Shown: positions 25,097 to 34,900 of the stretch, one piece after another
Numbering within the stretch: position 1 is the stretch's first letter
How the letters are laid out: each line of letters opens with the position of its first letter
Source: an uncultured Prevotellaceae bacterium
Lineage (GTDB): Bacteria > Bacteroidota > Bacteroidia > Bacteroidales > Bacteroidaceae
Direction of reading: 5' to 3'
Length of the DNA stretch: 64,000 nucleotides
Assembly (NCBI GenBank): GCA_900318815.1
Contig: ONMA01000002.1
Coordinates: 1-64,000, forward strand
Notes under the pieces: model-generated
The model's input: the letters and a program-made list of their open reading frames with translations, nothing else
Told to the model about the DNA's origin: nothing
The model's database searches: none
Program-made: the position numbers and the translations under genes

Positions 25097-27874
25097 ATGA
25101 GAAAAGCTTTTTCTTTCCTTCTCCTGCTTTTGTCGCTCGCTGCCGGGGCACAGCACAGGCAGTACGTCTTCGACTTTACAGAGCCAGGCAAACTCGACGG
25201 CCCGGTCATCCAGCAATCGCCCAGCGATGTGAAGGTGTTGGTGGTCGACAGCGTTTTCCGCAGTGACGACGGCCACCTGCAGCTTAGCTTCCAGCTTGGC
25301 GACACGCCAGGCGGATCATTCATGTACTTTTATCAAGAACAGCCCTCTTTCCTCGCCATTGAGCCGCCTGTCCGTTTTTTGGTGGATGCCATCGGCGCAG
25401 CGATTACAGAAATCAGAATCTCGGAAGACAGTCGTTGTGGCGACCTAAACATCCTGTCGCCTAATGTTCCGGAGGGTTACTACGACTATTTCGGCCACTA
25501 CTGGTCGGGTGAACAAAGCCAGGTAAGAAACGTCACCTTTGTCAATATGGGTTCTCCCACCCTGCTCTACCAGTTAATCATTGACTATGACATTGACCGC
25601 GACGTGCTGGCCCCCACCGCTGCCATGCTGAACGACGTTACCTACGCTGAAGGAGCTGAAGTCTATGATTTCGCTTCGCTGAAGCTACAGTTCGGCCAGC
25701 AAGTGAAGTTAGGCAACGAAGCCGCCTTCACCCTGCATTGTCCCGACAACACTACACTGCCATTAGATGGCGTGCTCAATAATAACATGCTGGCCATTTC
25801 GCTGCCCGCCAACGTGCAGCAGCCCACAGAGCTGGGCGAATACACCATCGAAGTGGCAGTCCAGTCGGTTGTCACCGACGACGAAGTGGAGCAGTACAAC
25901 AAGACGCTGACCTATAAGTTTAACAAGATTCAGAATTGCGCCACCTTCGAATATGCCACGGTGACGCCCTCCACGGAAGGCATCATCGATGTCCTGCCCA
26001 GTCAATTCTCCCTAACCTTCCCGTCCTACGCCCGTATCGTGGCCAATGCATTGCCACTTACCATCATACGAATGAGTGACGGAAGCCCGGAGCGTCAGGT
26101 GACGGCACGTCTTGATGATACCGACTATAAGAAGGTCATCTTCGATTTCCAGTCTGACATGCCCGCAGACATCGACCAAAAGGATGTCTACATCCTGGAG
26201 GTACCCGAGGGTTACTTCTGGAACAACGCCTATAAACCAGAAGCTGCCGACCAAGGGCGCGCCGATGGTGCCCGCTACAACCCGGCCTTCACGCTGGCTT
26301 GGAACGTGGGCGGCGTGAAGTTCGTCTCCGACGAGATGCTGGCCAAGGCCACGGAATGGATAGGCCATACGGGCGTGGGCTATCCCACGGCAACGAGTAC
26401 GGCACGCTCGGCCTTAGCTGCACTGATAGCCAACCATAACGACAAGGACGATGCCGACATGCAGGCTGCCATCGATGCCTTCCTTGCCGAGACCGACGTC
26501 ATGCTGCCAGAGAACAAAGTCTACTATGAGATTGCTGCGAAGAACAGCGAGGGCACCCTGCTCTACCTGAGCTTCGACGATGAGAACGGCATAGGACTTA
26601 CCACCGACGAGACCGGCGCAGCCCGCTTCCGTGCCGAGACGAAGGATGGCGGCATGGCCTTCAAAATCAACGGCAACAAGTACTTGCACCAGTTAGTCAA
26701 GAACGATGACTATACAGGCACGTCGGCTTACGGCGTAACCAACGAATACACACCTCTGCTGAACGACCTGACACTGGCACGCGCCGACGTGGCCGATGCA
26801 GTGGAGGGCACCTTCGGCCTGCTGAGCATCTATGGCTGCATGGGCCATAACGACGACGAAGCAGAGGTTTATGAGTATGCCTACATAGACTTCAGCAACC
26901 AACGAATCAGCACCTCGGAATCGCACAACAAGAACCAGTACTTCGACGCCAAACGTTCGACCGCCTTCCAGTTTGTTGAAGTGGAGGCTCCCGAAATCAG
27001 CGTAGCCTACGAGCTGTCGCCTGCCGATGGCAGCGAGACCCTGTCGCTCAACCAGATTACGGTGACATTCCCCACGCTCGATGCCGTTACCTTGGTCGAT
27101 AAGAACGTCATCAGTCTGACGGGCGCAACGAGCTACACTCCCGTTACGGTGACAGCCGTTTCAGGAAAGACCAATGCCTACAACCTGAACTTCAGCGGGG
27201 TCATGCCCACAGGCAACTACACGCTGACCATCGGCAAGGGTGCCTTCAGCTATCAGCTGGACGATGAGGTGAGGACGGTGCAGGCCATCACGGCCCATTA
27301 CACACTGAACGAGCTGCAGTTCGTCTACGACTTCATGAGCATGGTGTATTTCTATGAAGGCTACAACGCCTGGGATCCCATCGCGCCCGAGGACGTGAAC
27401 CACTGGACCTACTGGAATGAAGGCTCCTTCGGCGCAAAGGATACGGATGTGGTCATCATTGAGCGCAACCGCCGCAACCGCGTGCATGTGCATGGCAAGT
27501 TCGTGGTGAACAATAAATTCGTCAATGAATTTGGTGCCAAGCTGAAAGCCGTGCAGTTCAAGCCCGACCATACCATTACCGATGCCGAACTGCCCACGGG
27601 CAACTACCAGATGGTGATTCCCGCCGAGAGCTTTGGCGACGGTAACTATGCCAAGTATCTGGCCAATCCCAGTTCGATAGCCAAGAACCAGTGTCACGTG
27701 AACGCTGAGTACGTGAAGGATTTCTGCGTCGTGGACCTGGTAACGGGTATCAACATCACGCTGGACGATGACGCACAGCCGAAGGAGGTCTTCGACCTGC
27801 AGGGCCGTCGCGTGGAGGGCAAGGCGAAGTCGGGTGTGTACATCGTAAACGGACGTAAAGTAATCATCAAATAA
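25097..27874 (+). CDS. Secreted multidomain protein with T9SS-type C-terminal sorting signal
   Basis: The 925-residue protein has a signal peptide (MRKAFSFLLLLLSLAAGAQ). It contains several Ig-like or bacterial adhesin-type beta domains (for example residues about 300-390 and 640-740, LSPADGSETLSLNQITVTFPT) and a helical FIVAR-like stretch near 430-475. The C-terminus VFDLQGRRVEGKAKSGVYIV followed by NGRKVIIK matches the short type A type IX secretion sorting domain common in Prevotella. It has no counterpart in the left arm. Probably exported by T9SS and placed on the surface with the partner lipoproteins. No enzymatic motif seen. Confidence 0.82.
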   Translation: MRKAFSFLLLLLSLAAGAQHRQYVFDFTEPGKLDGPVIQQSPSDVKVLVVDSVFRSDDGHLQLSFQLGDTPGGSFMYFYQEQPSFLAIEPPVRFLVDAIGAAITEIRISEDSRCGDLNILSPNVPEGYYDYFGHYWSGEQSQVRNVTFVNMGSPTLLYQLIIDYDIDRDVLAPTAAMLNDVTYAEGAEVYDFASLKLQFGQQVKLGNEAAFTLHCPDNTTLPLDGVLNNNMLAISLPANVQQPTELGEYTIEVAVQSVVTDDEVEQYNKTLTYKFNKIQNCATFEYATVTPSTEGIIDVLPSQFSLTFPSYARIVANALPLTIIRMSDGSPERQVTARLDDTDYKKVIFDFQSDMPADIDQKDVYILEVPEGYFWNNAYKPEAADQGRADGARYNPAFTLAWNVGGVKFVSDEMLAKATEWIGHTGVGYPTATSTARSALAALIANHNDKDDADMQAAIDAFLAETDVMLPENKVYYEIAAKNSEGTLLYLSFDDENGIGLTTDETGAARFRAETKDGGMAFKINGNKYLHQLVKNDDYTGTSAYGVTNEYTPLLNDLTLARADVADAVEGTFGLLSIYGCMGHNDDEAEVYEYAYIDFSNQRISTSESHNKNQYFDAKRSTAFQFVEVEAPEISVAYELSPADGSETLSLNQITVTFPTLDAVTLVDKNVISLTGATSYTPVTVTAVSGKTNAYNLNFSGVMPTGNYTLTIGKGAFSYQLDDEVRTVQAITAHYTLNELQFVYDFMSMVYFYEGYNAWDPIAPEDVNHWTYWNEGSFGAKDTDVVIIERNRRNRVHVHGKFVVNNKFVNEFGAKLKAVQFKPDHTITDAELPTGNYQMVIPAESFGDGNYAKYLANPSSIAKNQCHVNAEYVKDFCVVDLVTGINITLDDDAQPKEVFDLQGRRVEGKAKSGVYIVNGRKVIIK

Positions 27875-27894
27875 CAAACAAAACTGTAGTATTT

Positions 27895-29037
27895 ATGAAA
27901 TTCAAGAATGTTTTTCTCGCAGCACTGCTCTTCATGGGCGCAGCTGCTGTACAAGCCCAGGAAGAGGGCGCGGAGTATGAGTTTCAGAAGCATGCCTTTC
28001 TGAATGTCGAGGCAGGCGCACAGCACACGCTGGGCGAGGCCAAGTTCAAGGACCTGATGTCGCCCAACGTGCAGCTCGGCCTGGGCTACCAGTTCAGCCC
28101 CGTACTCGCTGCCCGCCTGCAGGCCAATGCCTGGCAGTCGAAGGGCGGCTGGAGCAACTTCCGCAAGAACGCCGGCGACCCTCCCTACACGGGCAAGTAC
28201 AAGTTCAACTACGTGGCACCGGGCGTTGACGTGATGGTGAACCTGTCGAACCTGATTTGCGGCTGGAACCCGAAGCGCGTGTTCAACGTGACGGCCTTTG
28301 TGGGTGGCGGTGCCAACATCGCCTGGGGCAACGACGAAGTGAACGACATTGCCAAGACGCTGAAGTCGCTCGACAACTATGACCTACAAAATCTCTGGGA
28401 CGGCTCGAAGGTGAACCTCTTCGGACGTGGCGGCGTGGAGTTAGGCTTCCGCCTGAGCGATGCCGTGAGCCTGCTGGTCGAGGGTAACGCCAACATCCTC
28501 AGCGACAAGTACAACTCGAAGAAGGCCGATAATGCCGACTGGTACTTCAACGGTCTGGTGGGCGTGCGCGTGAACTTAGGCAAGAGCTACCGCAAGATTG
28601 AGAAGGTGGTGGAAGCTCCTGTTGCCGAGCCTGAGCCTGTGATTGAGGTGGCTCCCGTGGTGGAAGAGAAGAAGCCCGTGGTGGTGGAGAAGCAGCCCGT
28701 AACACCGAAGGTGGGCAAGATTCAGCGCGACGTGACCTTCGAACTGAACAAGGCCGTGGTGCGTTCCTCCGAGATGAACAAGATCAAGGAGGTGGCCGAC
28801 TACATGAAGAAGTACCCGAAGTCGAAGGTGAGCGTGATTGGCTATGCCGATGCCGGCACGGGCAACGACCGCATCAACGACAAGCTGGCCGCCCAGCGTG
28901 CCGACGCCGTGGTGAAGGTGCTGCGCGAGCAGTATGGCATCAGTGACGACCGTATCGAGTACGACTCGAAGGGTTCGCGCGTGCAGCCGTATCAGGTGAA
29001 CGACATGAACCGCGTCTGCATCTGCATCGCCGAGTAA
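27895..29037 (+). CDS. OmpA-family outer-membrane protein (right copy)
   Basis: The 380-residue protein has a signal peptide (to about 22, AAAVQAQ), a beta-barrel domain, a Pro/Val/Glu linker (VIEVAPVVEEKKPVVVEKQ) and a C-terminal OmpA peptidoglycan-binding domain (DVTFELNKAVVRSSEMNKI, GYADAGTG, NDKLAAQRADA). It is a close paralogue of the protein at 12425-13555, with C-terminal domains almost identical. It ends the right-arm operon, 20 bp after the secreted protein gene. Confidence 0.93.
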   Translation: MKFKNVFLAALLFMGAAAVQAQEEGAEYEFQKHAFLNVEAGAQHTLGEAKFKDLMSPNVQLGLGYQFSPVLAARLQANAWQSKGGWSNFRKNAGDPPYTGKYKFNYVAPGVDVMVNLSNLICGWNPKRVFNVTAFVGGGANIAWGNDEVNDIAKTLKSLDNYDLQNLWDGSKVNLFGRGGVELGFRLSDAVSLLVEGNANILSDKYNSKKADNADWYFNGLVGVRVNLGKSYRKIEKVVEAPVAEPEPVIEVAPVVEEKKPVVVEKQPVTPKVGKIQRDVTFELNKAVVRSSEMNKIKEVADYMKKYPKSKVSVIGYADAGTGNDRINDKLAAQRADAVVKVLREQYGISDDRIEYDSKGSRVQPYQVNDMNRVCICIAE

Positions 29038-29090
29038 CAGTCCTTCTCGCTAACTAAGGCACATTAAACACAACGGATTTCCTATTAACT

Positions 29091-29176
29091 ACAACGGATT
29101 TCACGGATTAAACGGATTTTCTAAGCTGCTGACTATCAGTTAAGCTTAAATCCGTTTAATCCGTGAAATCCGTTGT
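29091..29176. repeat. Palindromic element with 29-bp arms, copy 1
   Basis: Perfect 29-bp inverted arms (29091-29119 and 29148-29176), made of CGGATTTCACGG/ATTAAACGG-type words, flank a 28-bp centre (AAGCTGCTGACTATCAGTT). A second copy lies at 42315-42399 with the same arms and the centre in the opposite orientation. A half copy (ACAACGGATTTCC) precedes it near 29071. Confidence 0.9.
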
Positions 29177-29199
29177 TTTAAAAAAAAAGATGATTTTTC

Positions 29200-29230
29200 T
29201 TTGTTTTGCACTTGTTTTTTCGTAACTTTG
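29200..29230 (+). promoter_or_regulatory. Promoter of hpt
   Basis: TTTG (29200-29203), 19 bp, TAACTTTG (29223-29230). It places transcription start near 29237 and supports a start codon at 29254/29257 rather than the upstream ATG at 29206. Confidence 0.72.
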
Positions 29231-29253
29231 CAAAAATTATATCTATTAACACT

Positions 29254-29796
29254 ATGATGAAGAAAGTTACTATTAAGGACAAAACGTTCGGCGTGTCTAT
29301 GCCAGAGGCACAAATCAAGGAGCGCGTAAAGGAACTGGCACAGCAAATCAGCAAGGACATGGAGGGGAAGACCCCGCTGTTCCTGGCCGTGCTGAACGGT
29401 GCATTCATCTTCGCCGCTGACCTGATGCGCGAGATGACCATCCCCTGTGAAATATCGTTCGTGAAGCTGGCCTCCTACCAGGGCACCACCTCGACAGGAA
29501 AAATCAAGGAGGTGCTGGGCATCAACGAGAACCTGGCCGGGCGCACGGTCATCATCCTGGAAGATATTGTGGAGACGGGCCTGACCATCAAGCAGATGAT
29601 AGAGTCGCTCGGCACCCGCAACCCCGCATCCGTGCATGTGTGTACGCTCTTCTTCAAGCCCGAACGGCTAAAGGAAGACCTGAAACTGGACTACGTGGCT
29701 TTCGAGATTCCCAACGACTTCATCCTTGGCTACGGACTGGACTACGACCAGCTGGGACGCGGCCTGAAAGACTTGTACACTCTGGTCGATGAATAA
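29254..29796 (+). CDS. hpt: Hypoxanthine phosphoribosyltransferase
   Basis: This cytoplasmic purine salvage enzyme converts hypoxanthine (and guanine) plus PRPP to IMP (GMP). About 180 residues from the ATG at 29254, the family length; the frame to 29206 would start before the promoter. Motifs: NGAFIFAADL, the PRPP-binding VIILEDIVETGLTIK, CTLFFKPERLK and DYVAFEIPNDFILGYGLDY (base-binding C-terminal segment). Monocistronic promoter; adk follows after 69 bp, so purine salvage and nucleotide homeostasis genes are adjacent. Confidence 0.93.
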   Translation: MMKKVTIKDKTFGVSMPEAQIKERVKELAQQISKDMEGKTPLFLAVLNGAFIFAADLMREMTIPCEISFVKLASYQGTTSTGKIKEVLGINENLAGRTVIILEDIVETGLTIKQMIESLGTRNPASVHVCTLFFKPERLKEDLKLDYVAFEIPNDFILGYGLDYDQLGRGLKDLYTLVDE

Positions 29797-29865
29797 GCGT
29801 GCAGACTGTGCCCGCACCTCTGAATGAACCCATGTTATTATTAAACTATTACTAAACTTATCAAT

Positions 29866-30438
29866 ATGAAGAACATCGTGATTTTCGGTGCTCCCGGCTC
29901 AGGCAAGGGCACCCAGAGCGACAAGCTCATTGAGAAATATGGACTGGAGCACATCTCCACGGGCGACGTGCTGCGTGCAGAGATCAAGAAAGGTTCGGAA
30001 CTTGGCAAGACTGCCAAGCAGTTTATCGACAATGGCCAGCTCATCCCCGACGACCTGATGGTGAGCATCCTCGCTTCGGTCTACGACTCGTTCGGCCGCG
30101 AGCATGCGGGCGTCATCTTCGACGGGTTCCCCCGCACCATCCCGCAGGCCGAGGCCCTGAAGACCATGCTGGCCGAGCGCGGCGACTGCGTGGCCGCCAT
30201 GCTGGAGTTAGACGTGCCCGAGGACGAGCTGATGAAGCGCCTGCTGCTGCGCGGACAGATGAGCGGACGCGCCGACGACAACGAGGAGACCATCAAGAAG
30301 CGCCTCGTGGTCTATCACTCACAGACCCAGCCCCTCATCGAGTGGTACAAGCAGGAAGGCGTACACCACCACATCAACGGCCTGGGCGAGCTGGACCGCA
30401 TCTTCGCAGATATATGTACTGTTATTGACAACATTTAA
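29866..30438 (+). CDS. adk: Adenylate kinase
   Basis: It interconverts ATP + AMP and 2 ADP in the cytoplasm. At 190 residues it is the short form without a zinc-finger LID. P-loop GAPGSGKGTQS (residues 8-18), AMP-binding STGDVLRAEIKKGS, FDGFPRT, LLLRGQMSGRADD with catalytic/LID arginines, and the final VYHSQTQPL-type helix are all present. Downstream, the spacer before obg carries three copies of the CCTCC palindromic repeat. Confidence 0.95.
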   Translation: MKNIVIFGAPGSGKGTQSDKLIEKYGLEHISTGDVLRAEIKKGSELGKTAKQFIDNGQLIPDDLMVSILASVYDSFGREHAGVIFDGFPRTIPQAEALKTMLAERGDCVAAMLELDVPEDELMKRLLLRGQMSGRADDNEETIKKRLVVYHSQTQPLIEWYKQEGVHHHINGLGELDRIFADICTVIDNI

Positions 30439-30450
30439 AAAAACCTAAAG

Positions 30451-30497
30451 AGCCTACCCAAGCCCTCCCAAAGGGAGGGATGTTTAGATAGATAATT
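30451..30497. repeat. CCTCC palindromic repeat, adk-obg copy A (forward)
   Basis: AGCCTACCCAAGCCCTCCC followed by AAAGGGAGGGATGTTTAG and GATAGATAATT. The internal stem CCCTCCC/GGGAGGG around AAA is intact. It lies 12 bp after the adk stop and may terminate adk. Confidence 0.88.
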
Positions 30498-30530
30498 AAC
30501 ACATAAATCATTTCATCATATCATGTAACC

Positions 30531-30565
30531 AAACATCCCTCCCTTTGGGAGGGCTTGGGTAGGCT
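30531..30565. repeat. CCTCC palindromic repeat, adk-obg copy B (inverted)
   Basis: Inverted copy, starting AAACATCCCTCCC and ending GCTTGGGTAGGCT. With copy A it forms a pair of terminal inverted repeats around a 33-bp centre. Confidence 0.88.
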
Positions 30566-30586
30566 ATTGAAATCAAATATGTAACT

Positions 30587-30621
30587 AAACATCCCTCCCT
30601 TTGGGAGGGCTTGGGTAGGCT
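30587..30621. repeat. CCTCC palindromic repeat, adk-obg copy C (inverted)
   Basis: Second inverted copy, same orientation as copy B and 56 bp downstream of it, the same period as the tandem array at 47.8 kb. It ends in a T run 14 bp before the obg start codon, so the obg leader is made of this repeat. Confidence 0.88.
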
Positions 30622-30634
30622 TTTTTTTATTAAT

Positions 30635-31840
30635 ATGGAATCGAATTTCGTAGACTATGTGAAGATTGTGTGTCGCTCGGGCAAGGGCGGGCGCGGGTCT
30701 ATGCACCTGCGCCATGTGAAGTACAACCCCAACGGCGGCCCCGACGGCGGGGACGGCGGCAAGGGCGGCAGCATCATCCTGCGCGGCAACCACAACTACT
30801 GGACGCTGCTGCACCTGAAATATGAGCGCCACATCTTTGCGGAGCACGGGGGCAACGGCGGCAAGGACAAGTGCCACGGCACCGACGGCAAAGACATCTA
30901 TATTGACGTGCCGCCGGGTACGGTGGTGTATAATGCCGAGACGGGCAAGTTCGTGTGCGACGTGGCCTACGACGGTCAGGAGGTGCTGCTACTAAAAGGC
31001 GGACGCGGCGGGCTGGGCAACTTCCAGTTCCGCACCGCTACCAACCAGGCACCCCGCTACGCCCAGCCCGGCGAGCCCATGCAGGAGATGACCATCATCA
31101 TGGAGCTGAAGCTGCTGGCCGATGTGGGACTGGTAGGTTTCCCCAATGCAGGCAAGTCGACGCTGGTCTCAGCCCTATCGAACGCCAAGCCAAAGATAGC
31201 CAACTACCCGTTCACCACGATGGAGCCTTCATTAGGCATCGTAGGCTATCGCGACGGGAAATCGTTTGTCATGGCCGACATACCGGGCATCATCGAGGGG
31301 GCCAGCGAAGGGCGCGGACTGGGGCTGCGCTTCCTGCGGCACATAGAGCGCAACTCGCTGCTGCTCTTCATGGTGCCCGGCGACACCGACAACATCAGGC
31401 ACGAATATGAGGTGCTGCTCAACGAGCTACGCAAGTTCAACCCCGAGATGCTCGACAAGCACCGCGTGCTGGCCGTGACGAAGTGCGACCTATTGGACGA
31501 CGAGCTGATCGAGATGCTACGGGAAGAACTGTCGGCCCCTACCGAAAAGACCGAAGAGGCCCCCTCGGGGACAGTTGGTGGCACGCCGGTCGTCTTCATC
31601 TCTGCTGCCACGGGCTACGGCTTAGAAGAGCTAAAAGATGTTTTATGGCGAGAGTTAAATTCCGAAAGTAACAAACTACAGGCCGCCATGGCCGAGGACA
31701 CGCTCGTACACCGCGACAAGGACATGAGCAAGCTGGCCAAGGAGATGGAAGATGAGGGTGCGACAGACGACATCGAGTACATCGACGAAGATGAGATTGA
31801 GGACGTAGAAGAACTCGACGATTACGAATATGAGGAGTGA
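30635..31840 (+). CDS. obg: Obg GTPase
   Basis: This essential ribosome-associated GTPase acts in 50S assembly and stress control. From the ATG at 30635 (MESNFVDYVKIVCRSGKGG) it has 401 residues; the ORF opens at 30611 inside a repeat. The N-terminal Obg domain is Gly-rich (GGPDGGDGGKGGS), followed by the G domain with G1 GFPNAGKST, G3 DIPGIIEGA, G4 TKCD and a G5-like ISAATG. The C-terminal tail is very acidic (DEDEIEDVEELDDYEYEE). The start and leader derive from CCTCC repeat copy C. Confidence 0.95.
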   Translation: MESNFVDYVKIVCRSGKGGRGSMHLRHVKYNPNGGPDGGDGGKGGSIILRGNHNYWTLLHLKYERHIFAEHGGNGGKDKCHGTDGKDIYIDVPPGTVVYNAETGKFVCDVAYDGQEVLLLKGGRGGLGNFQFRTATNQAPRYAQPGEPMQEMTIIMELKLLADVGLVGFPNAGKSTLVSALSNAKPKIANYPFTTMEPSLGIVGYRDGKSFVMADIPGIIEGASEGRGLGLRFLRHIERNSLLLFMVPGDTDNIRHEYEVLLNELRKFNPEMLDKHRVLAVTKCDLLDDELIEMLREELSAPTEKTEEAPSGTVGGTPVVFISAATGYGLEELKDVLWRELNSESNKLQAAMAEDTLVHRDKDMSKLAKEMEDEGATDDIEYIDEDEIEDVEELDDYEYEE

Positions 31841-31919
31841 AAAAATTGATTTTCACTCCTTATTTCATGTTTCTTGCATTTTTCTCGCGAAAAAATGCGA
31901 ATCTTTCAAAAATTTTATT

Positions 31920-31927
31920 TAAATTTG
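31920..31927 (+). promoter_or_regulatory. -7 box of TonB-dependent receptor promoter
   Basis: TAAATTTG fits the Bacteroidetes -7 consensus. It lies 72 nt upstream of the receptor ATG; a clear -33 TTTG at the right distance is not seen. Confidence 0.5.
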
Positions 31928-31999
31928 CGCCGTAAACTGTATTTAGCAAGGGAACATTCCCAAGCAAGCATTTATTAATTAAAAATTTTTTAATTTCTT

Positions 32000-34900
32000 A
32001 TGCAGAAAAGATTTATCTTTCTGATGGCTATGCTGTTGACAATTTCGCTAACAGCTGTGGCACAAATCACAACTTCAAGTTTGGCAGGTCAGGTGACCTT
32101 CGAGGGCAGCGACGAGGCTATCATCGGAGCTACGGTGCAGGCCGTACACGAGCCTTCGGGTACCCGCTACAATGCCGTGACCAACGTCAACGGACGCTTC
32201 TCCATCCAGGGTATGCGTACCGGCGGCCCGTATGCTGTGACCGTGAGTTATGTGGGTTATCAGCCCAAGGTGCTGAAGAACATCATCCTTCAGCTGGGCG
32301 AAACCTATCACCTGGATCTCTGGCTGTCGGAAAATGCCACCGAGCTGACTGAGGTCGTGGTCAGCGGCAAGGCCTCGAAGTTCACCGCAGAAAAGACGGG
32401 TGCTTCTACCAACATCACCGCCGCACAGATTACCAACCTACCCACGGTGAGCCGTTCGATTACCGACGTGACACGCCTCTCTCCCTACGGCGGCAACGGC
32501 ATGAGCTTTGCCGGCAGCGACGGACGCACGGCCAACTTCACGGTGGACGGTGCCAACTTCAACAACAACTTCGGCCTGAGCGACAAGCTGCCCGGCGGCG
32601 GCAACCCCATCTCGCTCGATGCCATTGAGGAGTTGCAGGTGGTCATCTCGCCCTTCGACGTGCGCCAGACCAACTTCATCGGCGGCGGCGTGAACGCCAT
32701 CACCAAGTCGGGTACGAACACGTTCCGTGGCACGGCCTACCTCTATCACCAGAACGAGAACCTGCGCGGCGACGCCGTGGAACGCGAACAGCTCAGCGGT
32801 GCCCGCGAGAAGGACCAGAAGACCACCTACGGATTCACCTTAGGCGGCCCGATTTTGAAGGACAAGCTGTTCTTCTTCGTCAACGGCGAAATGTCGAAGA
32901 TTCCCTCGGTGGTCAACCGCTGGCGCGGCTCTGAGGACGGCGTGGCCGACGAAGACCTGAACATCTCGCGCACCACAAACAGCGACCTGCAGGCCGTTTC
33001 GCAGTACATGGCCAACAAGTATGGCTACAACACAGGCTCTTGGACCAGCTTCCCTGCCGACGAGGACAACTACAAGATCCTGGCCCGCTTAGACTGGAAC
33101 ATTACCGACCAGCACCACCTGGCCCTGCGCTACAACTACACGAAGAACCGCTACTGGAGCTCGCCCAACGCCACCTCGATGGACGGCGGCACCCGCATGA
33201 GCGGCGCACGTATGAGCCAGTACTCCATGTCGTATGCCAACTCCATGTATGCCATGGACAACCTGGTACACTCCTTCACCCTCGACCTGAACAGCCGTCT
33301 GACAGAGAACCTCTCTAACCAGTTGCTGGCCACCTACTCTAAACTCGACGACATCCGCGCCACCGACTCTTCACAGTTCCCCTTCATCGACATTACCAAG
33401 GACGGCAACAACTACATGGCCCTCGGCTTGGAGCTCTTCACATGGAACAATGCCGTACACAACACCATCTGGAACGTGAAGGACGACGTGACCTACTACA
33501 TGGGCAAGCACAAGATTACAGGCGGAGTGACCTTTGAGCACCAGATGGCCGACAACCAGTACATGCGCAATGGTACGGGCTATTACCGCTACAACTGGGA
33601 AGACGGCATGACCGTTGACCAGCTGTTCAGCCAGACTCCCGAAATATTCTGCCTGACCTACGGCTACGACGGCGAGTCGGAGCCTGCTGCCCGCGTGCAG
33701 TTCAACAAGGCCGGCATCTATGCCCAGGACGACTGGAACATCACCGAGAAGTTCAAGCTGACCTACGGCATCCGCTTCGACGGCCTGTTCTTCAACAACA
33801 GCGACCTGCTGACCAACAATGCCATCTACGACATTGACTATGACGGTCGTCACATCGACACCGGCAAGTGGCCTGCCAACAGCCTCACCGTGTCGCCTCG
33901 CGTGGGCTTCACCTACGACGTCTTTGGCGACAAGTCGCTCAAGGTGCGCGGTGGTACCGGCCTCTTCTCGGGCCGTCTGCCCTTGGTGTTCTTCACCAAC
34001 ATGCCCACCAACGGCGGTCTGGTGCAGTATCAGGCACAGCTCAACAGCAAGACAAAGGTGTGGGACGGCAAGAGCAACAAGGCTGCTAAGGGCTACGAGA
34101 ACTATACCGGCACCTACACCTCCGACAACAACGGCAACCGCTATATCGACATGAGTCAGTTTGCCGGCGGCCCGATGACCTCTATCGCCCAGATGCAGGA
34201 GAAACTGTTCGGCATGGGCTTCCCCTCGACCGTTACGTCCGACATGGGTACTGTTCCTTCGGCCATCTCGGCTGTCGATCCCGACTTCAAGATGCCGCAG
34301 GTGTGGAAGTCGAGCATCGCTGTGGACTACCAGATTCCCGTCTCGTTCCCCTTCACGGCTACGGGCGAGTTCATCTTCAACAAGACCCTCAACGGCGTGT
34401 GCATCTCCGACTGGAGCATTCCTTCGGTGGCAGGCTTCTCGCGCTTCAACGGCGTGGACAACCGCCCCATCTATCCCGCAGGATTCCGCACGGGCACCAA
34501 GGCCTTCGTGCTTGAGAACACCTCGAAGGGCTACGGCTGGAGTGCCAACGTGACGCTGAACGCCCAGCCCGCTGAGTGGATCAGCCTGATGGCTGCCTAC
34601 ACCCACACGGTGTCGAAGGAAATCACGGGTATGCCTGGTTCGGCTGCCGAGAGTGCCTTCACCTACGTGCCCACGAGCCAGGGTCCGAACAACATCCCCC
34701 TGCACAACTCGCAGTATGTCACTCCCGACCGTATCGTGGCCAATGCCACCATCCACGACAAGAGCGGCAACCACTACTCGTTCATCTATGAGACCTGGCG
34801 CGGAGGCTACAACTACTCGTATATGATGGTCAACGACATCAACAGCGACGGCTACAACTACGATGCCATCTACGTGCCCACCGACGGCGAGGTGGCCTCG

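Noticed and set aside
29206..29253. Longer hpt start
   Set aside because: Overlaps the promoter; standard HPRT N-terminus begins at 29254.
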